DNA of 63,198 nucleotides from a virus: positions 1 through 63,198 of IMG/VR virus record IMGVR_UViG_3300020473_000028, one strand, 5' to 3'. Made by a program: the position numbers and the translations under genes. Under the pieces are notes generated by a model. The model made no database searches. It worked only from the letters and a program-made list of their open reading frames with translations, and had not been told where the DNA came from. Below, piece by piece: positions 28,801 to 43,800 of this stretch (positions are counted from its first letter, which is position 1; each line of letters opens with the position of its first letter).

Positions 28801-31800
28801 GGTTTGTTAAACCAAGTATATGGATAACCAACTCCACCTATCTTAACATTTGCTACAACACCAGAACGTGTTCCTTCAAGTCTGTCATTTCCTTCCCAAG
28901 GAGCACCATACCATTTTCCAACAACTAAGAAACTACCTTCACTCTTATATTCAAGAACTACAGCAGAACCACCACCAGCTCTTTGACTGAATATCATCTC
29001 ACCAACTTCAAAAGCACCAGTAACATTTTCAATTTCAATATTATGTGCTACTGTTGTATCAGTAATATCAGTTGTAACTAAATCATGTACTAGGTTAGTA
29101 ACAATGGTATTGAGCCAATCATCATACTGCCAAACAGAAGCACCGAACTGCTGTGTTACAAGAGTTGTAATCTCTTCTTTATAGTAACTCTGGTTGTAGA
29201 GTAAGTTCTTAGCAGCACCTCTCATTGCCAACTTACCAGGAGCAAGTATATTAAGAGCAATATCAACCAATTCCTTGAACCTAGTAACAACTGGACTCAT
29301 GTCAGTTGGTGTTAATGCATCTCTATATGCTTCTATAGTAGTATAGTTAAAGTTATAATTTGGAGGAGTTTCATTAGAATCTTTAGTGTACAATCTATTA
29401 AGAATTGCATGCTCACCTAACCACTTCATCTGCTCAATAGCATATGTTGTTGCTAATAACTCATCTTCGATATAGTTAATTTGCATTGCAGTGGATAGAT
29501 AATTTTCCATTGCAGCAATAGTGCTATTATTTCCACCTGTTTGTAAGTCAGAAATAATACCCAACATAATAAGAGCTAGGTCACGTTGACATGTTTGAAC
29601 GCCACCTGGTTCTGGATATAGGAAAGCATTGTAAACAGGACCACCTTCTACCAATTGGAATTGGAATTCATTGGTTACTAATGTTGTTATTTCATCGGCA
29701 ATTGACTTTCTATTGAAGTATAATCTATCAGCAGATATTGCAAAGTCACTATTTGTAGGAGCAATAATATCATTAGCAGTTGCAACTAAATTGTCTATTG
29801 CTTCCTTAACATTAGCACAATCACCAGGAGATACTATTCCATTAGCAGCAGCAGATACAAATGTATGTGCTTGAACATTTGTTGTACTACCAACATTAAA
29901 TGTAATTGTTGTTGCATCAGCAGCAATGATTTCTAAGTTACTATTAGACGCAGGGTCAGTAGATCTTGGATATGAAGCCTGAGATGTAGAAACTGCGGTT
30001 ACATTAACTGTAATTGTTGTACCAGTTACACCAGAAATTGCTAAGACACCATTATTAAGACCCGATGTATTAACAGATGCAGGGTCAGTAGGACGTGGAT
30101 ATGTATGGTTAGAAGAATGATTATCGGCATCACAAGTAAATGTCAATCCATTATCAGCAATACTAATTGTATTACTTGTAGTCAAACTATGTGACCCAAT
30201 TTCTAATGTTAAATTACCATTTGAAGGATCGTATGTTGTTCCTGTTGCTGCAGTAAATGGTCCACCAGAATCTGCAGTAATAGCATTCGTAACACCACTT
30301 ACAAATGTATGAGTTCCTGTACCACCAGCACAACTGAATACTAGAGAACCATCTACGACATTAACATAGTCTCCAACTTCAAGACTATGAGTTCCAATAG
30401 TTGCAACAAGAATACCAGTTGCAGGATCATAAGTTGCTCCTGTTGCTGTAAATTGAGTTGCTGTTGATTGTGTAATACCCCAATCACCAACTATAATTTT
30501 ATCAGTATTATCATAAGTTAAATTACCAGTTATCGCTTGCTTCATGTAATGTGCAAGACGTAAATGTGCATATGCAGATTGGAATAACTGTAAGCGAATG
30601 TGTAAGATTACATCATTAGCACCAAGATATCTTCTAGCAACGTTAACTGTATTAAAGTTACCACCTTGTCTAAGGTCTTTAATAAATTCGGTAAGAATTA
30701 ATGCTAAGTCAGTCTTACATTGTAGAGTACCATTACCACTACCATCAGCATTTCTAGGCATATCCAGAACAAGATCTGGATATAAAGTCAACATATCATG
30801 AGATGCTTTATCTACAATAGGACCAGCATTTGCTTCAACTAAATCAGCAGCATCTTGGAATCTATACTTACCATCACCACCAATTTGATTTGCATAGATG
30901 ATATCATCAGTAGAATTATGTAATGAAACTGGGAATGATTCTTCTAAGAATGCGTATACACGACCACCAAGGAATTCATTATCTGGATCTGAGGATAGTC
31001 TCGATACAGAACCAAGATGATCTATAGGTGATGGATTATTAGCACCTTCTAAAGTATCAGTAACTATATCAATTAAATTTTCTACAGTTGCTTGAACATC
31101 TACACAATCACCTACACTATAATCCATAACAGTAACACAATTATTTTCTGCAGAAACAAATGAATGCTTAGTTAAGAGTTTCTTAACTGCACCAGGGTCA
31201 GCACTTGAGAATGTGTGTGTGGAATCTGGACTGTATATAACGTTATTACTACTTGCATTACCTGTAAATGTATGTGCATAATCACCACCAGTTATAACTG
31301 CGGCTCTCTTAATACAATTAGTTGCATAAGACTTACCAGATACAAATGTATGTGTAGTAACGTTAGTAGAAGGTGTTATATCTAAAACTTGTACTTGGAA
31401 GGTATATGATGTCAATCCTGTAGATAGAACCTTCAACCACTTACCACTTGCAGGGTCAGTTGCTCTTGGGTATCTGTGCTCAGTAGCATTACCATCCTTA
31501 GTACATGTAAATGTTAATGAATTATCATCAAACTTAATATACTCACCTGCATCCATATTATGAACAATATTAGTTGTAACAGTCATTATTCCTGTCCAAC
31601 CACTATATGTTATTCCAGTTGGTGTGAACTTATCATATACTGTATAGAAAGCATGTTCTGTGGTATTACTAATAGCACCATTAGATATGTTAACAGTGAT
31701 AGAAGTTGAAGTTTTAGCAGTAATAGGATGAGATTTATTATAACCCCAATCACTTGTACGAGGATAGTAGTGAATAGTATTACCACCATCTTGAGCACAA

Positions 31801-34800
31801 ATGAATCCAAATGATTGTTTAGCAATCTTAATACCATCACCAACCTCAAGTTCATGAGCACCAATATCAATAGTCAACATTCCAGTATTAGGATCATATG
31901 CTGTAGTAGAACCAGCTGCCAATGAAGGATTGTAACCCTTAATAGGAGACTTACCAACATTAACTTTAATCATACCATTCTGTGCTCTAACACCATTTGT
32001 TGCAGCTGCAGTAAAGGCATGAGTAGAAGTATCTGAAGATATTCCTACATTAACTTCAAATGTATCATTAGTCTTATTTGAGATAGCTAACCATCTTCCA
32101 CTTACAGGATCACTTGGTCTTGGATACTTATGTTCTGTTGTATATCCATCTAGATTACATTTAAATGTTAATGACTCATCAACAAGTTGAATGTAATCTC
32201 CATTGCTAAGTCCATGATTAGTCAATGTAATTACCATCAATCCAGTTGCAGGAGTGAATACTGCATTAGAAGCAGTGCCTGAATTGTAATATACGTCAGT
32301 TACAGGAATTGATTTTTCAGAACCATAAGGATCTGTTGCACGTGGATATGTCTTAGTGGCAGTATTGCCATCCATATCACAAGTAAATTGTAAAGTATTG
32401 TTCTGTATAACAATATTAGAACCTTTACGTATTCCATGTTGACCAATTGTTAAGGTCATATCACCTGTTGATGCATCGTAAGTAGCAGCAGATGGTGTAA
32501 ATGTCTGGTTAGTTCCAGCTATTCCTACATTAACTGTTATTGAAGTAGCATCTGTAGAAAGAACTGGTAATTCTTTACCAGCAGCACGAACATCATGTCC
32601 AGGTCTAGGATAAGATTTAATGGACTGATTATTGTCCATTGTACATGTAAATTTAAGAGACTCATCTTCAATAATTACAAAGTCATCAGTTGTAATATCA
32701 TGAGCAAGAAGATTTATTTGTAATGAACCTGTTGATGGTGTGTATGTTGCAGTAGTAGGATTATATGGTTTGTAATTTTTATTGAATGAAGTAGGACCAA
32801 CATTAACAGTAAATGAGTTTGTATCAAACTTAGTAATTGGTAATACTTGCTTAGATGAAGGATCTGTAGTACGTGGATACTTATGATTTGAACCCCTATC
32901 ATCATATTCACATGTCATGGTTAATCCATGATCATCAATAGCAATTGCTCTACCTTTCTTCTTAAAGCATCCACCCTTAGCACCTGTAAGAGTATGTGTA
33001 TAAGCACCACCAGTTCTAATTACAGCACGTGTTAATCCATTTGTTACAGCAGATTGGAATTGGTGAGTAGTAGTATTAGAAGAAGTACCGACATTAACAA
33101 CAAAGGTATCTTTAGTAACACTAGATACTTGCAAATATGTACCGCTAGCTGGGTCAGAAGAACGTGGATATGTATGATCAGTCTGATAGTTATCTTGTAA
33201 ACAACGGAATGTTATTGAACCATCGTCAAATTTAACCATATCTCCATTGTCAAATCCATGATTAGGAACAGTCACGGTCATTGAACCAGTTCCAGGAGTA
33301 AATGCAGCAGCAGTTACTGTGAATTTCTCTCCACCAGCTACAAATTCGTGTGTATAGTCACCGCCAATAGTAAATGCTTTATCTACTGTTAATCCACCCT
33401 TCCAAACGTGAGTGTATTGTCCACCACACTTGATAGCATCTGCACTAGCAGACTGGAATACATGAGTTGAAGTATTTGAAGATATACCAACATCAACTGT
33501 AATTACACCAGTTGGTCTCTGCATGCTGTTTGCAACAAAGGATACAAAGGTGTGTGTTGATGTATCACTAGACTTACCAATAAAGACATCAAATGTATTT
33601 GTCTGAACATTATCTAATGGTAACCACTCAAAGTAAGATGGGTCTGTACGTCTTGGATATGAATGGTTTGTAGCATTACCGTCTTTAGCACAAGTGAATG
33701 TTACTGCATTCTCATCTAATCTAACCTTATCATTTGCTTTAACCAATCCATTAGCAACTGCTGATACCCATACGTGAGTTGTATTATTAGAAATAGGTTG
33801 GTCACCAAATGCATTACCAACAGTCATGGTGAAATCATTAGCACTTGTGCGAAGAATTGGGAAGAATCTTCCACTAGCAAAATCACTAGATCTTGGATAT
33901 GAATGGTTGGTAGAATTACCATCTTCAGCACAAGTAAAGACTAAAGAGTTATCAGCAATCTTAACCATGTCACCAGTTACAAATCCATGATTAGCAGATA
34001 CTACGAATAGTTCACCTGTTGCTGGATTAAATGTTGTACCACTTTCTGCAGTCTTTGTAGTTGGAGCAGTTAATCCATGACCATCCATAGTTATGGTCAT
34101 GATACCTGTGGCTGGATTATAATCTGCATCAGTTGGAGTATGAGATGTAGTCTTAACTTCCTGAACATAAGTTGCAGTATTGTATGCATAGTCAGCACCA
34201 CCAGGAGCATTAGAACCAGATGCACGAGGATATGTCTTATCTGTTGTCTGACCATCAAGATCGCAACGGAATGTTAATGAATCTTGCTCGATGTATACAG
34301 AATCACCAGCTCTTGTAATACCATTTTGAACACAACTTACGAAGTTATGAGTGTAATCACCACCAGTAATTACAGCACCTGATAAAGATGAATGATAGTT
34401 ATGAGTACCAGCATGACTAATTGCGGTATCTGGTGATTCATTAACGTTTACCGTAATAGTTGTTGCATCCTTAGCAATAATATTCAATGCAGTATTGTAT
34501 GCATAGTCTTGATTATCACTTGTATTAGCACCATATGATCTTGGATATGACTTCTGAGTAGAGAATCCATCTCCACCATAATCACAAACAAATGTAATTG
34601 AATTATCTTTTAATCTTATACTAGTTCCAACTGAAAGACTATGTGTACCAATGGTAAGTACTAAGTTTCCAGATACAGGATCGTAAGTAGCATTAGAAAC
34701 ATCAAAGTCTAACTGTGGTGAAGTTCCTACGTTAACATCAAATGTATTATCAGTAACGTTAGAAATTAGCATCCACTCCCCAGACTTAGGGTCAGTAGAT

Positions 34801-37800
34801 CTTGGATAAGTATGCTCACTACCGTGTTGGTCTAATGAACATGTTAATGATATTGCATTATCAGCAACCTTAATCTTATCTCCTATCATGAATCCATGAT
34901 TAGGAATTGTAAGTGTCATTACACCAGTTGATGCAATATAATTTACATCAATTGCTGTATGAGTGGTAGAATCCTTAATCCAATGATTACCAACAGTCAA
35001 GTCCATAATACCTGTCTCAGGTACATAGGTAGCAGCAGAAGGTGTGTATGCTGAGAACTTACTCTTACCAACATTAACAGTAAAGGCATTATTATGAACC
35101 TTAACACCGTTAGTTGTTCCAGAAACGTATGTATGTGTATAAGCACCAAATACTGTTCTACCAACAAATACATCAAATGTAGTGTTAGTTGAAGCTTCTA
35201 CAACACTCCATCCTCTTCTAAACACTGGGTCAGTCTTACGAGGATATGCATGGTTTGTAGCATTACCATCTTTAGTGCAACTAAAGGTAATAGCACCTTC
35301 TTCAAATCTAACCATCTCACCAGCAACTTTCATGCAAGGGTTAGCAGTTACACCAACACATGTATGACCACTAAGGTCTTGAGACTTACCAATAAACAAG
35401 TCAAATGTATTTTCAGTTCTATTCTGTGCAGGTAACCATTCATCTCTTGCAGGGTCACCTGAACGTGGGTAGAAATGGTCTGTTGTCTCATCATCTAATC
35501 CACAACGGAATATAAATGCACCATCATTAAGTCTAACAAGGTTACCATTGTATACCTGATGAGCAGATGATGTAATGGTTAACATTCCAGTAGCAGGGTC
35601 ATAAGCAGCACCAGTACAATTTCTAGTACTTGGTGAATTTAATAATGAACCGATAGTAACGGTCATCATACCTGTTAATGGATTATATGTTGCTCCAGTT
35701 GCAGTCTTATCAACTTCGGAAATATCAATAACGTCAACAGCAGTACCACGAGCAGGGTCAGTTAATCTTGGATATGCGTGGTCGGTTGCTTGACCGTCCA
35801 TATTACATGAGAAGAGGAATGCTCCATCTCTAAGTCTAATGCTATCACCAACCATTAAATTCATATTTCCACCTAATCCAGGAGAACCAGGAGCAGAAGT
35901 GGTAATTACTAATGCACCAGTTACAGCAGTATAATTTGCACTAGAAACATCATATGCAATATTATGTGTCTTACCAACATCTAAAGTAATTGTATTATCC
36001 TTATGAATAATACCATTAGGATCTGCAGACTTAAATGTATGTAATGAAAGGTCAGGAGATACACCAACATTTACATCAAATGTATTAGTAGTTACATTAA
36101 CAATCTTATGTAATCTACCGCTAGATGGATCTGTAGAACGTGGATATCTATGCTGAGTTATGTTGTTGTCCAACAAGCACTCAAATGTAAGTGATTCATC
36201 AGCAATACGAACTTTATCACCATGAGCAAATCCATGACCAAACACCGTGATTGTTAATAAACCTGAATCAGGTGTATATGATGCAGAATTTGCAGTATGA
36301 GTAGTTCCTTCATATAGAATAGGTACACTATCCTGATAGATGAAATCATTTTCTCTTGGATACTTCTTAACATCCTGTAGTCCATCCATAGTACATCTGA
36401 ATGGAAGACTACCTGTAGCAACCTTAATATTTGTACCAGCTCTCAATCTATGCTCACCAATAGTCATCTTAAGAAGACCTGTTGAACCACTGTATGTTGC
36501 AGCAGTAGGATTGAATATTACGTCAGGTGTTTTACCAACATCAACTTGGAAAGTTGTTGAGTCAACAACAACAACATCTAACCAACCTTGACTTGCATGA
36601 TCAGAAGCTCTTGGATACTTATGCTCAGACCTATTCTGATCCATAGTACAAGTAAATGTTAGAGACTCATCTTCAATTTGAAGTTTGGAACCTGCTGTAA
36701 GATTATGAGCACTGGCAGTTGTACATGTAAGCATACCAGTAACGGGGTTATATCCACCACCATTGATTGATAATGTTGTTTCACTAAACAAACCATGTGA
36801 TGATTTTAATATCTTTAATTCACCAGTTGCAGCATTATATTCTGCTCCTGAAGGTGTAAATTTAGTTGCAGCATTACCACTAGATTCTGTAATACTAGTA
36901 TCAAATTTTTGCTTTTGTCCATGATTACCCTGAACATCCCAAGCATCATTGGTTATGACATATCTTAAAATTTGATTTAATTTACCGTAAGTCCAAACAG
37001 TTTCTACAATCTCATTTTCAACGTTAAGTAATTTAACGTTGTTTATATCTTCTCTATCAACATAATATGATGCAGCAAGCCAAATCTTCTCATTACTACC
37101 ATTACGTAAATCGTGTGCAATAGACTTACAAATATCTTTAACATCATCTTGGCAATTTACACTACCATTAATTACAGTGAAATCTGGGAATTTCTGTTCT
37201 AGTAGATATACTGACTCTTGAGCAATGAATTCTAAGTTGGATTCAATCAACGTAGCAGCATTGTAATACCTGTTGGTATTTCCAACAAAACCTCTAGAAA
37301 CTGCTCTACCAACATTAACTGTAATTGTAGTACCAGTTACTGAATCAATTGTTAATGCTACTCCATGTGCAGGGTCAGTTGGTCTTGGATATCTATGCTC
37401 AGTTGCATGATTATCCTTATCACAAGTGAATGGTAACTTATCAGTACCAATAGTTACAGTATTAGATGTTGTATAACTATGAGATCCAATAGTCAATACT
37501 AAAACACCAGTCTCACCATTATAAGTTGCATCAGTAACATCCTTTATAGTTCCATCATTAAATGTAAGAGCAGCATTTGAAGTACCAGCTACAAATGTAT
37601 GATTACCAACATAACGAACGGTAGAAATTATAGCATCGTTATTGAAATATTCTCCCTTTGTGAATGACTCAGAACCAGACCAATCTTGTACCCATTGCTG
37701 ACCATCTTTACCATCAAAGTGAAGTAACATCTTAGTAGCACTATCACCTTGGAATATTCCAGCTAAAGGTGTAAATGCAGATGCATATCTAATAGTATTG

Positions 37801-40800
37801 GATATTCTTACTTCATCAATATGACCGATAAATCCAGTTCCAAATGCATAACCAACACCAATAAAGAGTGGTTTAGCAACATAATTTGAATTATCAGTTC
37901 CTGTACCAACCTCAACACCATCAATATACAACTTACCAGATGTACCTGTTCTGGTATAAGCAACATGAGCCCATGTATCAGCAGTTAGAGATGTTCCAAC
38001 AGAAGTTACAAGATCTGCATTATTAACATTCCAACGAAGTTGACCACTTTCGATATATACTCTCAATGCAACTTCATTAGCACTTGAAACTCTTGTATCA
38101 AAAACATCGATAGTTCCACTTAATGAAGAAGAATCAGGACGTATATAGAATTCAAAAGTAAAGTCACCAGTACCAAAAGCAATTTCAGAAGTTGTTTGAC
38201 ACCAGATATAATCTGTTGTTCCAGCAGTTAATTGTAATGAACCAGCACCATACTTTTTCTGTGCAGTATCAATCTGAGCACTACCAGCAAAAGTAAAATC
38301 AAAATAGTCTTCACCATTAGACTTAGTTCTACCAATCTTACCAAGATATACTGTATTACGTGCTTGGTTATATCCAATAACTTCAGCCTTAGTATCTCTA
38401 GATCTTATAACTTGACCAGAACTAAAGAATCCAGTTCCTTCTTTATCATAGAAGGACATCTTTCTAACTTTACCAGTTTCACCAGTTACAAATTCATTAG
38501 TATTATTACCATATTCAATCTTATAATTGCGAATATTTTCATTGAGTTGTAATGTTCCTGTTAGATTATTAAATGGAACAATATAATTATTAATCTGTTC
38601 GTTAGATGGGAAGTTACCATTATACGGAGTTAAATTATCAGTAGCATCAACAATACTTACTGCAGATGCTGCAATGTCATCTAAGACAACATTTGGATAA
38701 GTTTGAGATGTAATTCTGTTGAATAGTAATCCAAAGAATGAAGAACCAGGAGAAATATCTACCTGTCCAATAAACTCATTAGTTATAGGATCTTGATAAG
38801 CAGATGTCGAAGTAATTCGTGCTATAACACCAGACTGTGCTCCATAGATAACATCATTCAACTGAATATCAAATAATCCAGGTGTTGATGTATATGTACC
38901 TGCAGTCTTACTTAAAGTTAACTTATCAGTAACCTCAATTTTAGTACTATAAAGTGGAGTATTATCTTGCTGATTCGCTGCAGTTGTACCAAGAACATTT
39001 CTTACAACTGTAAGTGATGTGGATTCTGCATTATCTACAGTGCTTATAAGAGTAAAGATTTCAGATCCTACTTGATAATTAACATTAGCATCAAATGTTC
39101 CTATAGGTACTGGTTGTGGAGTTTCTGATGTTGGATCAATAACTTCAAATACAGTTGTAGAAGGACCAATAGAATACCTTAATTTAGCAATAGGCATCTC
39201 TTGTCCAGTTTCTAAGTTAACTGATTCAACCTTTGCAGTATTACCTTCTAAGTTTGTAATATTTTCATTAAAAGTAAATAGTCCAATACTTCCAACTGGA
39301 GTTATAGATGCTAAGTTTCCAGCAAATCCTGTTGCTATAACGTTACATAATTCACCAAGTACAAAACTACCATCAGTTATATAACCAGTAACTACAGTAC
39401 CAACTACTTTCAATACAGTAAATCTAGCATCAGAAGAACTACCCTTAATCTCATTACCAAGACCAGGATAAATTCCACTAGGATTATTGAATATCATTTC
39501 ATATCCCTGAATAGGATCAATGGTAACAGAAGCATATTTAACACTTGCTGGTGGTCTTGGTGGTTCAGTGAATACTATAGAATCCTGTTGAATTGTAAAT
39601 GCTGTCTCTGGGTTCTGTACAACACCATTCAAGACAACCATTAACTGATTTGCGTTAGCAACAACAGTACCACCATTAACTGTTAATGGGAATGAAGTCT
39701 TAATACCATCAAACTGGCTTGATATATCATCAACTCTCTGTACAACAGAAGTTAGAATGTTCTCAGAAGATGTCAATCTCTTCTGTCTGAATAGTACTTC
39801 TGTATTATTAAACTCAGTGTAAATTGGATCTACAAGAGCAAAGTTTTGAATATTTGGAACAATTGCTTCTTGAGCAAGTTCAACAGATTTAGTAAGTTCA
39901 AAGAATGTCTCTTTATTTGGAATTTGACCATATTCATTCAAGTTCAACTCACCAAACACCTTAAATGATGCAGGGTGAACGTTCCTAATTAGAATCTCTT
40001 TCCACTCACTGATAGAAACAGCAGACTTAACAGCATAAGAGAAGTCCTGATAGTAGTAAGAGTCTTGGATCTTCTGAATAATTTCAGATGGTTTACCAAC
40101 ATCATCGATGAATTGACCAGTAGTTTTAGTGATAGAACCAATATCTAGAACACCACGAGCAAACTTAAGGTCACTAATAGTACCAGAAGACTTAGAAATA
40201 ACACCAGTTATTTGTTGATTTTCTGCAAACACACCAGTATAATCAACAATCTTAAGAATTCTAGGTCCAATCTGCCAACCAGAGTTAGTTGAAACATATC
40301 CTTGTGCTGTTGCTGTCTCTAAAGAATCACCTTGATAAACAAGTTCACCTTCAAGGAAGGTAGAAGTGATAACGTTAGCAGTAGCTTGACCACCGAATGA
40401 TTCAGTTAAGATACTCTGACGACCTTCACCAGCGTTAACAAATGATAGTGCATCACCTAATTCTGCGTTTTGAGGAGTAATAGCAATCTTTAACTGATCA
40501 TCTTCTAGAGAATTTGCACTACCAGAAATCGCATAGTAAGTGGTATTTGGATTAAGACGACCTGTTGCACCAGCAGATAGAGGGTAATCAGCACCATCTC
40601 CAGTATCTGTTACAGCAACACTAATTTCAGCACCATTAGTAATACCATGTGGATAAGCAAACTGTAATAAACCTAAGTCAAGGTTTACAACATAGTTGAA
40701 TGAAGACCTAAGACTTACAGTAGGAGTAGAAGAATATCCAGCACCTGGGTCTTTAACTTCAATAATATCCAATCTACCATTCTTAATAGTTGCTTCAGCA

Positions 40801-43800
40801 GTTGCTCCAGATCCACCACCACCTTGAATTATTACAGTTGGTGCTAATGAATATCCAGAACCTGGATTCGTAACAGTAATACTCTCAAGAATACTTGTAG
40901 AAGTTAACTGAGCATTAAGTGGGAATGTAATTTCAGGACGTAAAGTATAGTCATGAGGATAATCATAACCAAAGTTATTGTTCTTAAGTTTCTTAATCTT
41001 ACCAACTTTATCACCCTTAGTAAAGATAGATGCTTCAGTACCGAAAGGTGGAATAACAACTGATAAATCTGCACCAGATCCAGTTAAACCAGCACCAAGA
41101 ATACCAGAAACACCTTCAACGTCAATTGTAGCAGTAGTATATCCTTTACCTGGAGATGTGACGAGAACTTCTTGAATCTGACCTGGAATGGTTATACCTT
41201 CATCATCCTGTCCATCAGCAACAGTAATTTGAACAAATCCACCTTCACCATCACCAGCAATAGGTACACCATTATATGTTCCTACAGCATATTCAGTTCC
41301 TGGTTCAACAATTTGAACTCTTTCAATCTTTCTTGTAGATGCGATACCAGTAACAATAGGTAACTTGGTATAGAAACCACCTGGATTAATAATACGAATA
41401 TCACCAATAGAACCAACTGCCTTTAATGAACTTGTAGTATATGATGTTCTTGAAATATCACCAATACCTTCTGGCTCATTTAATAATGGGAATTTAAATA
41501 CATCAGCACCACGAGTAATTGTTTGACCAGAAGTACTGCTAATTGTAAATGTACCAGTATAAGGTGAGTCTGTTACATCAAGATAACTGTCAGAAATTAC
41601 AGGAGAATCATCACCAGTTCTAGAAGGATCGAAATAATAAGAGATATTAGTAACTATATTATTATCAACTTTTAACTTAACTGATGGATTTGGTTGTCCT
41701 TGACCAGTTAAACCAGGAGTTCCAATTCTTTCAATAGAGTTGAATGAATACTCCAACTTATAAAGGTTATCCTTAGCAAATGATAAGTTACCACCAACAA
41801 GTGTAGAGTGACCCAAATCAAAGATATATTGGTGTCCATAGTACATCTTAAGAGTTGGAGACTTAACAAATATACCAACACTAGAAGCATTAGTTGCAGG
41901 AGCAGTTACAGCAGTTTGTGGTAATTTGTAAGTAAATTCAAGTGGACTTACAACAGTATCAACAGCAAATGCACCATCATACTCATCATAAACAAGACCG
42001 CCAAAATTCTGTGATGGGTTACCATCAACATAAACAATTTCACCTTCAGATAAGTAATGACTTGTTCCTGTGATTACATAGACCTCATCACTATTATTAA
42101 CAGCAGTTATTTGAAGTATTCTCTCTAGATTAGAAATCAATGTAATCTTAGTAACACCTGTTAAATTTGTTATCTGAGTTGTATTGTAATCAGCATTGAA
42201 AGATATATCATCAGATGTAAGTGAAACTACAGATCCAACAATGAACGATGAACTACCACCAATTTCATCAATTCTAACTGAATAGTCACCTACATTAAAC
42301 GGTTTAAATCTAGCAAAGTCATTTAAGTTATTAGTTCCACCAATATCAGCAGGAGCATCATAAGTGGACATGTCAATGTCAAATGTTCCAGGAGTTGTAT
42401 TATCAACCTGTGCGAAGGTATATGCCTTCATTTCATTAACATCATTTGGAACAGGACCAACTATTCCATAAGTATCTTGCTCATTAAATTGCTCACTAAC
42501 TAAGATACCAGTGTTTAAATCATTACTCCAAGGATTATTTTGAACAGCAACATAAATTTTTCTGTTAGGTATATCAGATTTTATGATATATCCACTATTA
42601 ATAAATGTACCACTAGAAAGATTATTAAGTCTTAACTTAGAACCAGTAGTAAATATAAACGGTTGATTTATAGTTAACTCTTGAATATTATCAATTTTAA
42701 CTGTATTAGTAACCTTAAAGAAATACCTATCCTTAACTACAGCAGATACTTGTAATTTTTGAGAACCTGGAGAAGGAACAGTTGCTGTTCTAGAACTCCA
42801 AATATCATTGGTATATGTCAATGTCTCCGTACCAGGAGTCATTGTTATAGTAGCATCATCAAAGTCTAAAGTTTGTAGACCTGCATCACCCAATGCAAAA
42901 TCAGCTTCACCTATTGTCATTGAAGATCCAATAACAGGAGTTACAGCAGTTCTGACAAATCCTAATTGAGTATTAGTTTGTACACCTTTATCACCCAATC
43001 TAGTAGCATCAGCATTCTTATCTACTTTTAAATTCCATGCATTATAGTCAATATAATCGTACTTAGTTAAATTATTAGTGAACCAAGCAGTGTCTGTCCA
43101 AGCAAATCCCAATGCAAATGATGCAACAGGAGGTAAACTTGAAATATCAGAAGGTACAGTAACAGGAACTGCTCTATTTCTTAATCTAATATTATCAATA
43201 AAGAACTGACCTTGATAATTTTGACTGAAATCTGTAGCACCAGTACCAAAACCAATTTGGTTACCAAAGTACAGATCTTTAGTAGCAAATGAAGTATTTG
43301 ATAATGTACCACTTATTACTTCTATACCATTAACAAATGCTTTAAATACATTACCTTCTTTCCTTACAGCAATGGTTTGCCAACTATTGTCAGCATACAT
43401 TGTTGTTTGTGTGGATGATTGTCCCGAACCATTAATTAACTGAGTTGTTTGATTGGTAATAACCATCTGCAACTCACCAGAGGAATTATCATATCCTAAC
43501 CATAGTCCACCAGTAGCATCTCTAGCACCACCGATACCCATTATAGTTTGGACATTTTGTGATAAAGTCTGAGATTGTGAACCAGATTTGTATATAAAGA
43601 ACTCTAAAGTCCAATCATTTGCTAATGTTGTTCCTAAATCAGCTCCAGCAACCTTAAGATATGAATTTTCCCATGTAGAACTAGACCCAGCTGGTTGATA
43701 ACCGTAGATCTTAGCCATATTATCATCATAAGTTATAGCACTACTTGCTCCAACTGAAGTTAAAGTATAGTTGCCAGTTAGATCTGTTTGCTCATTAGCA

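Noticed and set aside
29880-37450. Regularly spaced repeats considered as CRISPR or recent tandem duplication
   Set aside because: Repeats are in-frame, 80-110 codons long and diverged at the DNA level.
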